From JBIYSM02 sp044759095 (GTDB lineage: Bacteria; Bacillota; Bacilli; Brevibacillales; Brevibacillaceae), in assembly GCF_044759095.2 (NCBI RefSeq), contig NZ_JBIYSM020000016.1:16729-80728 (forward strand): a stretch of 64,000 nt of DNA, read 5' to 3'. The position numbers and the translations under genes are program-made. Shown here in pieces: positions 34,203 to 43,401 of this stretch (position 1 is its first letter; each line of letters begins with the position of its first letter). The notes under the pieces were generated by a model that saw only the letters and a list, made by a program, of their open reading frames with translations, made no database searches and was not told the origin of the DNA.

Positions 34203-34224
34203 TTTATTCATCACCTCATCCCTC

Positions 34225-34252
34225 AGTATCGCCAGATTTTCAGCGCATAAAC
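34225..34252 (-). promoter_or_regulatory. SigF/SigG-like promoter of spoIIQ
   Basis: GTTTA (34248-34252) and GGCGATACT (34225-34233) are 14 bp apart on the minus strand. The -10 fits the SigF consensus GGNNANAHT exactly; the -35 is partial. Its predicted transcript starts about 15 nt before the chosen spoIIQ start. Confidence 0.5.
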
Positions 34253-34296
34253 CTGAGAGAGAAGGGGAAAGGTAAAAAATTTTGCAAAAAATGGGC

Positions 34297-35298
34297 CTAT
34301 CCTCGCATGACCGTATCGAATTTTTGCAGCGTCACACCCTGGTAAAAGTACTTTACGATTTGCTCCGCGCTCTTTCCCGTCTTCGCCATTCCGTTGGCCC
34401 CCCATTGACTCATGCCGACGCCGTGGCCGTAGCCGCGTGTCTTGATCACCACTTGCCCTCCCTTGAGCTCAAGAGAGAATGCCGATGAGTTCAGCCCCAG
34501 GCGCTCCCGAAACTCCCGACCGGAAAATTCTTTGCTGCCGATGCGGATTTTCCCGACGCGATTCCCCTGCGTCCGCTCCACGATTTGATACCAGGAACCG
34601 TCACCGGAAGCTGCGCGATCGATTCGTACGCCAAGCTTTTGTTCCATCTCCCCCACACTGATCCGTGCGGTTTCTTCAAAGCGCGGCGATTGAATGTCCC
34701 AGGGGCTGGCGACACTTTTCAGGTAGGGAACCGGGGATTCAAAGTAATCGCTCGCGTTCTCTGTAAATCCGTTGCTGGTTGAGAAAAAGGTGGCGTCAAT
34801 CGGTTGGCCGTTGAAGGTCAGAACGATCCCCGCCGTCGCCTGGACCGCCTGGCGGATCCTCATGCTTTTCCATTCGTATTGGTCACCCCATCGCTGCTTT
34901 CGTTGGGCGTCGTCCAGGTAGGCCTGATGCTTGATCGTGTCCATGACGTGCGCCCCCTCGGGGACGTCTGCAAAATGGCTTTCCCGCAAGCGGCGCACGA
35001 TGTAGGTCCGCGCCGCCAGCGCCTGCGCCTTGAGCGCCTCCAGTTCAAATTCGGCCGGCATTTCTGCAGAGACGACACCTTCAATGTACTGTTCAAGCGG
35101 AATCGTCTCTATCACTTGTTTCTCGGTCCGATACACTTTGACGGGGATCTGTTTGGCCGGATCAACCGCCTGGGGGGACGTGCCGGTCTCGACGTAAACG
35201 TCTGGCCCCTGAGGGGAAAAGAACGTAACAAGCGCTGCAGGTACCATGACCAGTAGAATCGGAAAAGCTGCCAACAGTATCACGAGATATCGTTTCAT
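34297..35298 (-). CDS. spoIID: Stage II sporulation protein D (peptidoglycan lytic transglycosylase)
   Basis: Septal-wall hydrolase of engulfment, made in the mother cell. The 333-residue protein has an N-terminal membrane anchor (LVILLAAFPILLVMVPAALV). The SpoIID domain carries the catalytic glutamate region 'SAEMPAEFELEALKAQALAA'; later motifs are 'FFSTSNGFTENASDYF' and 'TRGYGHGVGMSQWGANGMA'. It lies between murA and spoIIQ as in B. subtilis. ATG start behind GGGGAGG. Confidence 0.93.
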   Translation of the reverse strand: MKRYLVILLAAFPILLVMVPAALVTFFSPQGPDVYVETGTSPQAVDPAKQIPVKVYRTEKQVIETIPLEQYIEGVVSAEMPAEFELEALKAQALAARTYIVRRLRESHFADVPEGAHVMDTIKHQAYLDDAQRKQRWGDQYEWKSMRIRQAVQATAGIVLTFNGQPIDATFFSTSNGFTENASDYFESPVPYLKSVASPWDIQSPRFEETARISVGEMEQKLGVRIDRAASGDGSWYQIVERTQGNRVGKIRIGSKEFSGREFRERLGLNSSAFSLELKGGQVVIKTRGYGHGVGMSQWGANGMAKTGKSAEQIVKYFYQGVTLQKFDTVMRG

Positions 35299-35420
35299 GC
35301 CACATATCCTCCCCTGTATTGTGCTGGACAGTTTTAGTCTATGTCCCGCGGGGAGGAGATAGAACGAGAGGATGAGAGAGTCGGAAGAGTTGACATGTTC
35401 GCAGATATTCTAGCAAATGG

Positions 35421-35461
35421 TAAGAAAACCCAGCCCCCGAACACTTTTCTAGCGGCTGTAT
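35421..35461. repeat. Dispersed repeat, copy B lacking its core
   Basis: Shares with the copy at 63842-63910 the outer arms AAGAAAACCCAG and CCCGAACACTTTTCTAGCGG plus CTGTAT, but lacks exactly 30 nt of GC-rich core between them. Confidence 0.8.
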
Positions 35462-35465
35462 ACAC

Positions 35466-35498
35466 AAAAAAAAGACTTCCCGACAAAAGGAAGTCTTT
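35466..35498 (-). terminator. Terminator after murA
   Basis: AAAGACTTCC / GGAAGTCTTT stem with an 8-nt loop, followed by a run of about eight T on the minus strand. Confidence 0.92.
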
Positions 35499-35512
35499 TT
35501 GCGCAAGTCTCG

Positions 35513-36844
35513 TTATGCGAAATTCGGAGAAAAGCTTACTTTGAGCGGCTCCGCTGCCGGTTCGCCTTCTTTTGCCACCGACTTTTGCGAAGAAACGCGC
35601 TCCACCTGCGCACCCAATGCGCGCAGCTTTTCGGCCAGGTTGACGTAGCCGCGGTCGATATGGTGGAGTCCGCCCACTTCCGTTTCGCCTTCCGCAATCA
35701 GGCCGGCGAGAATCAGGGCCGCTCCTGCGCGCAAATCGGTTGCCGTTACCTTGCTGCCCGTCAGTTTAGCGCCGCCTTCCACAATCGCGCTGCGTCCTTC
35801 AATTTTAATATTGGCACTCATGCGGCGGAATTCTTCCACGTGCATGAAGCGGTTCTCAAACACCGTTTCGGTTACGATGCTTGTCCCTTCCGAGGCAAGC
35901 AGCAGCGCCATCATTTGGGACTGCATGTCGGTCGGGAATCCAGGATACGGCAGCGTCTTCAGGTCAACTGCTTTCAGCGGACCCGTACGGCGAACGCGAA
36001 CCCCGTTTTCCAGCTCGTCCACTTCAACGCCCATTTCGCGAAGTTTGGCCGTAATGGACTTTACGTGGTCGGGAATCGCTCCTTCAACAAACACGTCTCC
36101 ACCGGTGATGGCTGCCGCTACCATAAACGTGCCTGCTTCAATGCGGTCCGGGATCACGCAATGCGTGCAGCCGTGCAGCTTTTCCACGCCTTCAATGCGG
36201 ATCGAGCCGGTTCCGGCACCGCGAATCTTCGCGCCCATGCTGTTGAGGAAATTCGCCAAATCGACGATCTCCGGTTCTTCCGCCGCGTTTTCCAGAATGG
36301 TCGTGCCCTCGGCGAGGGTGGCCGCCATCATAATGTTTTCCGTTGCGCCTACACTTGGAATGTCGAGGTAAATTTTTGCTCCCTTCAACCGTCCGTTCAC
36401 GCTGGCCTCGATAAAGCCTTGTCCAATCTCGATCTTGGCTCCCAATGCTTCAAATCCCTTGAGGTGTTGGTCGATCGGACGCGTTCCGATGGCGCAACCG
36501 CCTGGTAGGGAGACACGCGCATGTCCTTGTCGGGCAAGCAGCGGTCCCATCACCAGGAAGGACGCGCGCATCTTGCGGACAAGTTCGTAGGAGGCTTCCA
36601 CACTGGTCAGGGGGGAAGCCTGAATCGTGAGTACATCTCGGTCATATGTAAGGGAGATTCCCAGAGTTTTCAACAGTTCACAAATGGTATAAACATCATC
36701 CAGTGCGGGAACGTCTTGAATGACGCATGTACCCTCTTCTGCCAGAATGGATGCTGCAATAATCGGAAGTACGGCGTTTTTGGCGCCGGACACTTTTACA
36801 TTTCCCGCTAATGCCTTACCACCGCGGACAATGATTTTATCCAA
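35513..36844 (-). CDS. murA: UDP-N-acetylglucosamine 1-carboxyvinyltransferase
   Basis: First committed step of peptidoglycan synthesis, adding enolpyruvate from PEP to UDP-GlcNAc in the cytoplasm. The 443-residue protein opens 'DKIIVRGGKALAGNVKVSGA' with 'KNAVLPIIAA'; the active-site loop 'LPGGCAIGTRPID' retains the fosfomycin-sensitive Cys (about residue 117). Its position between ywmB and spoIID matches murAA of B. subtilis. TTG start behind GGAGGGG. The C-terminal 20 residues are a nonconserved tail. Confidence 0.95.
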   Translation of the reverse strand: MDKIIVRGGKALAGNVKVSGAKNAVLPIIAASILAEEGTCVIQDVPALDDVYTICELLKTLGISLTYDRDVLTIQASPLTSVEASYELVRKMRASFLVMGPLLARQGHARVSLPGGCAIGTRPIDQHLKGFEALGAKIEIGQGFIEASVNGRLKGAKIYLDIPSVGATENIMMAATLAEGTTILENAAEEPEIVDLANFLNSMGAKIRGAGTGSIRIEGVEKLHGCTHCVIPDRIEAGTFMVAAAITGGDVFVEGAIPDHVKSITAKLREMGVEVDELENGVRVRRTGPLKAVDLKTLPYPGFPTDMQSQMMALLLASEGTSIVTETVFENRFMHVEEFRRMSANIKIEGRSAIVEGGAKLTGSKVTATDLRAGAALILAGLIAEGETEVGGLHHIDRGYVNLAEKLRALGAQVERVSSQKSVAKEGEPAAEPLKVSFSPNFA

Positions 36845-36863
36845 TGTGTACCCCTCCGCGTGC

Positions 36864-37610
36864 TTAATATTCCGCTGTGATGATTGGTGTGCCTACGGTG
36901 ATCCACGTTCCATCAGATTGGGTGTCTCGGTGTGTTGCCACCTGTAGATTCATCTTTTGATCGTTTAACGCGATGAACGGTTCCCACGCACGGGTATAGC
37001 CTGAAATACTGACAACCGACTCATCCTGCAAACGCTCTAGTTCCTTTGCCTGAAGGGCTCGAAATATCGACAAAATCTTACCCTCCTGTTGATCAACACT
37101 CATCTTATCACTGTACATTCCACGAATACAAGTGCTAAATTGCGGAATCAAACCAGCTTGTTTCAGGGCTGCTGCAGCGGTACTCTGTATCTTTTCAATA
37201 TATGGTAGTGTAGTAGTACTTCCTTTCATTTGAAATACAAGATATGCCTGGTAACCACCCTTTTTGGGCAATCCTGTAACCTGAAAAAGAAGTCGAATAT
37301 CGTCGTAATTCGACACAATTCGATATACATATCGATCATCTTTCTTCGTAATGACAGCGTGTGCAGCAGGTGTGTTAAGTCTATTTGCCCATTGGTTCGC
37401 AAGTGAACCTAGTTCCTCAGGACTACTTGCTTGGCCAATCGATAAGCTGGTACGCACCTCAACTTCTAAACCTTTTGCTCCGGAGTCTTCCATTACCTCT
37501 AACAGATTTGCCGCAGCCGGCTGCAGCTGACGAGCCTGCGCCGGCAGTAACAGAGCCAGGCAGCCTATCGCCATCAACACGAGTGTCACCCATCCATACG
37601 CTTTCCTCAC
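36864..37610 (-). CDS. ywmB: YwmB-family protein
   Basis: A 248-residue exported or membrane-anchored protein with a signal-like N-terminus (VTLVLMAIGCLALLLPAQA). Its body matches the YwmB family (named for a TATA-box-binding-like fold), for example 'YRIVSNYDDIRLLFQVTGLP' and 'EPFIALNDQKMNLQVATHRD'. It lies directly before murA, as in B. subtilis, and likely shares its transcript. The function is unknown. GTG start behind GAGAGGG. Confidence 0.85.
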   Translation of the reverse strand: MRKAYGWVTLVLMAIGCLALLLPAQARQLQPAAANLLEVMEDSGAKGLEVEVRTSLSIGQASSPEELGSLANQWANRLNTPAAHAVITKKDDRYVYRIVSNYDDIRLLFQVTGLPKKGGYQAYLVFQMKGSTTTLPYIEKIQSTAAAALKQAGLIPQFSTCIRGMYSDKMSVDQQEGKILSIFRALQAKELERLQDESVVSISGYTRAWEPFIALNDQKMNLQVATHRDTQSDGTWITVGTPIITAEY

Positions 37611-37640
37611 TCGTACCCTCTCCCTTGTCGTTCACGGGGC

Positions 37641-37692
37641 CCCCAAAAAAGTAATCGGAATAAGCTTCGGAGCTTTCCTTCACTTTTTGGGG
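37641..37692 (-). other. Long hairpin ahead of ywmB
   Basis: CCCCAAAAAGT and ACTTTTTTGGGG pair across about 30 nt that contain a small inner hairpin (AAGCT-CCGA-AGCTT). It lies 31 bp before the ywmB start. It could end the ywzB transcript or fold the ywmB leader. Confidence 0.5.
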
Positions 37693-37774
37693 TATCTACG
37701 CGCACTCTCTTTGTACTTCTTAGTTTGCACGTAAAATTGGGGGGATATACCAGTTCCAACTACCCAGATTTCAT

Positions 37775-37999
37775 TTAAAACAGGTCTTTGAGCATCAGCG
37801 ACCACCCGAGATATTCCATAAAAAATCGGGCCACCCCGTAACCGATGAAGATGGACAGAAGAATCTGCAGCAGCTTCGCCTGCGCACTGTCCGGCTTTTT
37901 TACGAACAGGTCAAAGCGAAACGCCTGCAGGGCCCACCAGCTTACTCCGATAAAAACCACTGACAGGACAATGTTTAGGACAGCGGATATTTCCATCAT
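37775..37999 (-). CDS. ywzB: DUF1146-family membrane protein
   Basis: A 74-residue protein with two membrane segments (LNIVLSVVFIGVSWWALQAF and LLQILLSIFIGYGVARFF) and the family's 'FRFDLFVKKPDSAQAKLLQI' between them. I start at the ATG at 37999, preceded by GGAGGGAG, and not at an upstream in-frame start. YwzB lies near ywmB and the atp operon in Bacilli. Function unknown. Confidence 0.82.
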   Translation of the reverse strand: MMEISAVLNIVLSVVFIGVSWWALQAFRFDLFVKKPDSAQAKLLQILLSIFIGYGVARFFMEYLGWSLMLKDLF

Positions 38000-38038
38000 G
38001 GTTTCAACTCCCTCCGTTCTTACCATAATAGCAGAAAA

Positions 38039-38067
38039 GGGGGCGGCCTTTAACAAGCCGTCCCCTT
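38039..38067. terminator. Terminator after the nuo operon
   Basis: GGGGACGGCTTGTTAAAGGC with GCCCCC forms a strong stem. A TTTTCT run follows on the minus strand and TTTTTT on the plus strand. Confidence 0.8.
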
Positions 38068-38094
38068 TTTTCGTTGTTCCTTCTCTTCCAACAA

Positions 38095-39624
38095 TTACTG
38101 CTGCGGCGGTTGAAGCAGGTTGCCGAAGTCAAACGCCGGGTTGAAGTAGGTATGGATATAATCGGTTACGGTGCCCGGAATGACCCCGAATACCACCGTC
38201 GCTGCTGCCAACAGCAGAACGAGAGCGCCGATCCCTTTTGGCAGGGCAAGAGGCGCTTCGGTCGTCCCCGGGCGCAGATACATCTGACGGATGATTCCGA
38301 AATAGTAGTAGTAAGACACTACACTGGTCGCGATCATGATGGCGGAAAGCCAGTACTGCGCGTGAGCCAGTGCGCTCATAAACAGATAAAACTTCCCGAA
38401 GAAGCCCGCGGTTACCGGAATCCCCGCCAGCGAGAGCAGGAAAATGCTCATCGCAACGGCCATCATCGGCGAGCGGTGATAGAGTCCGGCAAACGCCTTC
38501 AGCTCTTCCGTCTGCTGGTCGCGCGTCACGATCATGATCACGGCAAATGCCCCGAAGCTGACCAGGAGATACGCAAACAGGAAGAAGATGACCTGTTCAA
38601 AAAACAGCGTCGTCATCGATACAAACGGGACCAGCAGGTACCCGGCCTGGGCGATTCCGGAGTAGGCCATCATCCGTTTTACATTCGTCTGACGCAGCGC
38701 CATGGTGTTGCCGATAATCATGGATGCAGCGGCAATCAGCGAGAGGTACCAGCCGGCATCATCGAAGAAGAAGCTGCCGCCCGCTTGATTTGGCACGTTT
38801 TGGAAGGCCAGAAATACCAGACGGAAAATCAGCGCAAACCCGGCTGTTTTGGAGACGACGGCCAGGAACGCTGTCACCGGAGTCGGAGCTCCCTGATACA
38901 CATCCGGTGCCCACATGTGGTTGGGGACAGCCGATATTTTAAAGGCTAATCCCGCTGCCAGGAAGGCAAACGCCATGTAGATCAAAAAGCTGTAGCCGGC
39001 CATGGCCGCCTCGGCCAGACGACCGGAGATTTCGTACAGATTGGTGGTACCGGTCAAGCCGTACAGGTACGACATCCCGAACAGCGTCACCGCCGTCGCG
39101 ATCCCGCCGGACACAACGTACTTAAATGCTGATTCATTGCTGTCCCTGAATTTTTTACGCAGGCCTACCAGCACATAGGAAGACAGCGAGAGCAGCTCCA
39201 GTCCGACGAACAGCGTAATCAGATCGGCGGAAGACGCCATCACCATCGCCCCCAGCAAACCTGTGAGCAGCAAGTAATAATACTCACCCTGGTGCGTCAC
39301 CTCTCCCTGCTTGAGGTACGCTAGTGAAATCAGCAGGGCAAAGGCGACGCCGGCGAGGAACAGCAGCTTGAACGCATTGCCGAAATCGTCGACGCGAAGC
39401 ATGTCTGCCATATAGGAAAAGGGCTGATCCAACGTGTTCATGTTGATGACAACAAACACGCCGGCCAACACCACCCCAACGAGCGCCAGCCAGCCGAGGA
39501 CGGCTCTGCCGGCTCGCTTTCCAAGCACCAAATCAATCAGGGAAAGGGCGGTAGAAAATGCGAGAATGATAAATTCGGGCAGAAGGTAGCTCCAGTCATA
39601 CGAGAAGATATTGTTTGCGTCCAT
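38095..39624 (-). CDS. nuoN: NADH-quinone oxidoreductase subunit N
   Basis: Antiporter-like membrane subunit of complex I. 509 residues with about 14 membrane helices. It has the proton-channel Glu region 'LTLFVGLELLSLSSYVLVGL' and central Lys helices such as 'AAGLAFKISAVPNHMWAPDV' and 'RQTNVKRMMAYSGIAQAGYL'. It is the last gene of the 11-gene nuo operon, 3 bp after nuoM, and ends in a strong terminator. ATG start behind GGAGGG. Confidence 0.93.
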   Translation of the reverse strand: MDANNIFSYDWSYLLPEFIILAFSTALSLIDLVLGKRAGRAVLGWLALVGVVLAGVFVVINMNTLDQPFSYMADMLRVDDFGNAFKLLFLAGVAFALLISLAYLKQGEVTHQGEYYYLLLTGLLGAMVMASSADLITLFVGLELLSLSSYVLVGLRKKFRDSNESAFKYVVSGGIATAVTLFGMSYLYGLTGTTNLYEISGRLAEAAMAGYSFLIYMAFAFLAAGLAFKISAVPNHMWAPDVYQGAPTPVTAFLAVVSKTAGFALIFRLVFLAFQNVPNQAGGSFFFDDAGWYLSLIAAASMIIGNTMALRQTNVKRMMAYSGIAQAGYLLVPFVSMTTLFFEQVIFFLFAYLLVSFGAFAVIMIVTRDQQTEELKAFAGLYHRSPMMAVAMSIFLLSLAGIPVTAGFFGKFYLFMSALAHAQYWLSAIMIATSVVSYYYYFGIIRQMYLRPGTTEAPLALPKGIGALVLLLAAATVVFGVIPGTVTDYIHTYFNPAFDFGNLLQPPQQ

Positions 39625-39627
39625 GGA

Positions 39628-41163
39628 TTACCCTCCTATTCCCGTAACGATGGGTACAATCGTTTTGAGCGTATTTTGCAGCGGATCGCTGAGAACGGCC
39701 GGATAGATCCCGATCAGGATGATAAAACCGAGCAGAACCACCATCGGAATCACTTCCATCGGCTGGGCGTCGGCAATCCGGACGAAGCGCTCGGGAGTCG
39801 GGCCGAATGTGGTGCGAAGGATCGCGCGCAGCAGGTAAGCAGCGGTCAGTACGATGCCCAGCGTACCGATTGCTGCCAGAACCGGCATGTGCCCGAACAG
39901 GCCCAGGAACGCCAGAAACTCGCTGATAAAGCCGGACATGCCCGGCAAGCCAAGCGAGGCCATGGCCGCTGCAAGCAGGATCCCGCTGACAAACGGCATG
40001 GACTTGGCCAACCCGCCCAACTCCTCCATCATGGAGGTTTGCGTGCGCTCCCAGATCACGCCGATCAGGAAGAACATCAGCGCGGAGATGAAGCCGTGGG
40101 AGACTACCTGGAACATCGCTCCCTGGAAGCCGATCGTGTTCATCGCGGCAAACCCGAGAAGGACAATCCCCATGTGGCTGATACTGGAGTACGCCAGCAC
40201 CATCTTCAGATCCTTTTGAACGAAGGCGAGAACCGCTCCGTACAGGATATTCAGCACTCCCAGGCCGGCCATCCAGGTTGCGAACTGGTAGGATTGTTCA
40301 GGGAAAAACCCGATGCCCATACGCAAGAGACCGTACGCGCCCATCTTCAGCAGAATCCCGGAGTGTATCATGACGATGGCAGGCGGCGCCTGCACGTGCA
40401 CTTTCAGCATCCAGGTATGGAACGGGAAGATTGGCAGCTTGATGCCGAATGCAATAAACAGCGCCAGGAAGAGTCCAAAGCGGAAATTCTCGCCAAGCCC
40501 AGCCAACGCCGGGTGATCCGGTGACGCGAAGGCTGCTGTAATTTCTGCCATATTCATTGTCCGCAGGGTTACGTACATGACAATGAAGGCGATCAGCATC
40601 ACGGCCGATCCGATCCCGTTGTACAACAGAAACTTGTTGGCCGCCCGCTCCCGGTCGGAATATCCCCAAATCCCGATCAGGAAGTACATCGGCACAAGCG
40701 TAAGCTCAAAGAAGATGAAGAACAGGAACAGGTTTTGGGAGGCAAACACCCCGAACATGCCGATCAACAGCAGGTGGAACAGGATGAAGTACTCCTTCAG
40801 CCGCTTTTTGATATTCCAGGAAGCGACGGCGGCCAACGTGCCGATAATCGCGGTTAATACGATCAGCGGCATGGAGACGCCGTCCACCCCCATCTCATAA
40901 TCGATCGGGAACGAGAATACTTCCCCGGTCTGCTGCGTTCCCACAGGGATCGCAATCCATTCGACTTTCTCCACAAATTGCAGTTCTGCCTTGTCATAGT
41001 TGAAGTTGGCAAAGAGCATCAGGGACAGGAGCAGCGGAAGAAGAGTTCCCAGTACCCCGATCTGCTTGATCGTCCCGCCCTGGTGTTTCGGAATGAACGC
41101 CAGGATCAGGATGGCAAGCAGCGGCGAAAGCGTCAGGAGTGTTAACAGGATGCTATTGACCAT
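39628..41163 (-). CDS. nuoM: NADH-quinone oxidoreductase subunit M
   Basis: Antiporter-like membrane subunit of complex I, about 511 residues, 14 helices. Channel motifs: 'FFIFFELTLVPMYFLIGIWG', 'FGIKLPIFPFHTWMLKVHVQ' and 'DLKMVLAYSSISHMGIVLLG'. The start is placed at the ATG at 41163; AAGGAGGTG lies 12-13 nt upstream inside the end of nuoL, and a TTG two codons earlier would have tighter spacing. It overlaps nuoL by 11 bp. Confidence 0.92.
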   Translation of the reverse strand: MVNSILLTLLTLSPLLAILILAFIPKHQGGTIKQIGVLGTLLPLLLSLMLFANFNYDKAELQFVEKVEWIAIPVGTQQTGEVFSFPIDYEMGVDGVSMPLIVLTAIIGTLAAVASWNIKKRLKEYFILFHLLLIGMFGVFASQNLFLFFIFFELTLVPMYFLIGIWGYSDRERAANKFLLYNGIGSAVMLIAFIVMYVTLRTMNMAEITAAFASPDHPALAGLGENFRFGLFLALFIAFGIKLPIFPFHTWMLKVHVQAPPAIVMIHSGILLKMGAYGLLRMGIGFFPEQSYQFATWMAGLGVLNILYGAVLAFVQKDLKMVLAYSSISHMGIVLLGFAAMNTIGFQGAMFQVVSHGFISALMFFLIGVIWERTQTSMMEELGGLAKSMPFVSGILLAAAMASLGLPGMSGFISEFLAFLGLFGHMPVLAAIGTLGIVLTAAYLLRAILRTTFGPTPERFVRIADAQPMEVIPMVVLLGFIILIGIYPAVLSDPLQNTLKTIVPIVTGIGG

Positions 41164-43075
41164 GACCAAACAGTCCACCTCCTTGCGCCGACAGGCCTAA
41201 CGCGATAACCAACAGCAGTAATCCCAACAGCACAACCGCTCCGTACGACTGAATCTGACCGTTTTGCAGGCGAGCGTGCAGGGCTCCGATCCAGTTGGTC
41301 AGCTTCGCCGTCAGCGACACCAACCCGTCCACCACATAGCGATCGAACCAATTCAGCGCATACCCAAGCCAACGGAGCGGCTTCACGAATACATGGTGGT
41401 ACACTTCATCCACGTAATATTTGCGGTACGAGAGCTGATACAGCCAAGGCAGCGGCCGGGAAATCGCGTCCGGAGACACGGATTTTTTTGCATACATCAG
41501 ATAGGCGAGCAGAATGCCCAGCAAGGAAACGAGAATCGCGACCGCTTGAAGCCAGGCGGCAGCATGGCCCTCCTCTGATCCGAACACCATTCCGATGGCT
41601 TCTCCCGTACTGCCGTTCAGCAGCCACTCGTGCAAAACCGGCGCAAACGGCGTGTTCACAAATCCGGCTACAACCGCCAGAAAAGCCAGAATGACCAACG
41701 GAGTCGTCATAACGGCGGGTGATTCGTGCCCCTCATGCTCCCCTCTGAACGTGCCGACAAAGGTCAGGAAGAACAGGCGGAACATGTAAAAGGCGGTAAA
41801 GAAGGCCGCAATGATCGCAATCCAGAGCAAGTCAAAGCGATGAGCGGAATAGACCGCGCCGAGGATCGCCTCTTTCGACCAGAACCCGGCAAACGGCGGA
41901 ACACCGGCAATTGCCAGACAGCCAATCAGGAACGTCACGGCTGTAATCGGCATCTTTTTCCACAGGCCGCCCATCTCAAACACATCTTGCGTATGTACGG
42001 CGTGAATGACACTGCCGGCGGCAAGGAACAGCAGCGCCTTAAAGAAGGCATGCGTCATCAAGTGGAACGAACCCGCCACGTATCCGGCTGCTCCGGCAGC
42101 GCCAAGCGCCAGCATCATATAACCCAACTGACTGACTGTCGAATACGCAAGTACCCGCTTGATGTCCCGCTGCGTCAACCCGATGGAGGCGGCAAAAATG
42201 GCGGTGAATCCGCCTACGTACGCCACGACGTTCAATGCCGTTTCCGAAGCGATAAACAGCGGATAGGTTGCGGCCACGAGATATACCCCGGCGGCCACCA
42301 TCGTCGCCGCGTGAATCAAAGCGGAAACCGGTGTCGGACCTTCCATCGCGTCAGGCAGCCAGGTATGGAGCGGGAACTGACCGGATTTGCCGACAGCGCC
42401 GATAAAGATCAGTACGGCAGCCAGCGTGATCATCCACGGCTCCAGCTTTCCGAGCGAAATGGTAGTGAAAATCTCAGAGTATTCAAAGCTACCTGTCCAC
42501 CAGAACAGCAGGCAGATCCCGATAAACAGACCGAGATCCCCGACGCGGGTGACCATGAATGCCTTTTTGGCGGCCGCTTTTGCTTCCGGTTTGTAGAAGT
42601 AGTAGCCCACCAACAGGAACGAACACACCCCAACCAGCTCCCAGAAGATGTACACCTGCAGCAGGTTCGGGGAAATCACCAGCCCCAGCATGGAGAAGGT
42701 AAACAGCGCCAGATATTGATAAAACACCGGGAAGCGCTCATCCCCGTGCATATAGCCTTTGGAATAGATCTGCACCAGCAGGCTGACAAATGTCACAATC
42801 ACGAGCATCATCGCATTGAGCTGATTTACCTCATAGCCCATGCGGATGACGGTATCGCCGACGTGCAGCCATTCCATCGGCACTTTCAGGTCTTGGGCCC
42901 CCTCCTGGAATCTCGCCCAGAACGTGGCGGCAGCCATGACAAATGCAGCGGCTGTAAAGAAGATTCCCACCCAGGCCGCTCCCTCTTTCAACTGACGACC
43001 GAACGAGACGATCACGATGAAAGCAAAGAGCGGAAAAAGAGGGATGAGCCAGGCGTATTGCATAATGGTATCCAT
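41153..43075 (-). CDS. nuoL: NADH-quinone oxidoreductase subunit L
   Basis: Distal antiporter-like subunit with the lateral helix, 640 residues. Signature segments: 'YIFWELVGVCSFLLVGYYF', 'GAVGKSGQFPLHTWLPDAME', 'GPTPVSALIHAATMVAAGVY' and 'DIKRVLAYSTVSQLGYMMLA'. The C-terminal lateral arm and anchor helix (GAVVLLGLLLLVIALGLSA) are present. ATG start with GAGGAGGAG. It lies between nuoK and nuoM in the usual order. Confidence 0.95.
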   Translation of the reverse strand: MDTIMQYAWLIPLFPLFAFIVIVSFGRQLKEGAAWVGIFFTAAAFVMAAATFWARFQEGAQDLKVPMEWLHVGDTVIRMGYEVNQLNAMMLVIVTFVSLLVQIYSKGYMHGDERFPVFYQYLALFTFSMLGLVISPNLLQVYIFWELVGVCSFLLVGYYFYKPEAKAAAKKAFMVTRVGDLGLFIGICLLFWWTGSFEYSEIFTTISLGKLEPWMITLAAVLIFIGAVGKSGQFPLHTWLPDAMEGPTPVSALIHAATMVAAGVYLVAATYPLFIASETALNVVAYVGGFTAIFAASIGLTQRDIKRVLAYSTVSQLGYMMLALGAAGAAGYVAGSFHLMTHAFFKALLFLAAGSVIHAVHTQDVFEMGGLWKKMPITAVTFLIGCLAIAGVPPFAGFWSKEAILGAVYSAHRFDLLWIAIIAAFFTAFYMFRLFFLTFVGTFRGEHEGHESPAVMTTPLVILAFLAVVAGFVNTPFAPVLHEWLLNGSTGEAIGMVFGSEEGHAAAWLQAVAILVSLLGILLAYLMYAKKSVSPDAISRPLPWLYQLSYRKYYVDEVYHHVFVKPLRWLGYALNWFDRYVVDGLVSLTAKLTNWIGALHARLQNGQIQSYGAVVLLGLLLLVIALGLSAQGGGLFGHGQ

Positions 43076-43089
43076 TTTTCTCCTCCTCG

Positions 43090-43401
43090 TTACCGTTTCA
43101 TCGAATCGATCTCGTCGACGTTGACGGTCTCACGGTTGCGGTACAGCGCGATCAGAATCGCCAGACCTACCGCTACCTCTGCCGCAGCGACGGTCATAGT
43201 AAACAACGTAAAGATTTGTCCCGTGATGGCCGGGTGCAATCCGTATTTGGAAAACGCAACGAGATTGATGTTGACAGCGTTCAGCATCAGCTCAATGGAC
43301 AACAGCACGACCACCGCGTTTCGCTTGGTCAGGGCGCCGTACAAGCCTACACAAAAAAGAATGAGGGCTACCAGCAGGTACGATGAAATGCTGACGATCA
43401 T
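43090..43401 (-). CDS. nuoK: NADH-quinone oxidoreductase subunit K
   Basis: 103-residue, three-helix membrane subunit. The conserved glutamates of the proton path are visible in 'VVLLSIELMLNAVNINLVAF' and 'FTMTVAAAEVAVGLAILIAL'. Its ATG overlaps the nuoJ stop as ATGA. Confidence 0.94.
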   Translation of the reverse strand: MIVSISSYLLVALILFCVGLYGALTKRNAVVVLLSIELMLNAVNINLVAFSKYGLHPAITGQIFTLFTMTVAAAEVAVGLAILIALYRNRETVNVDEIDSMKR

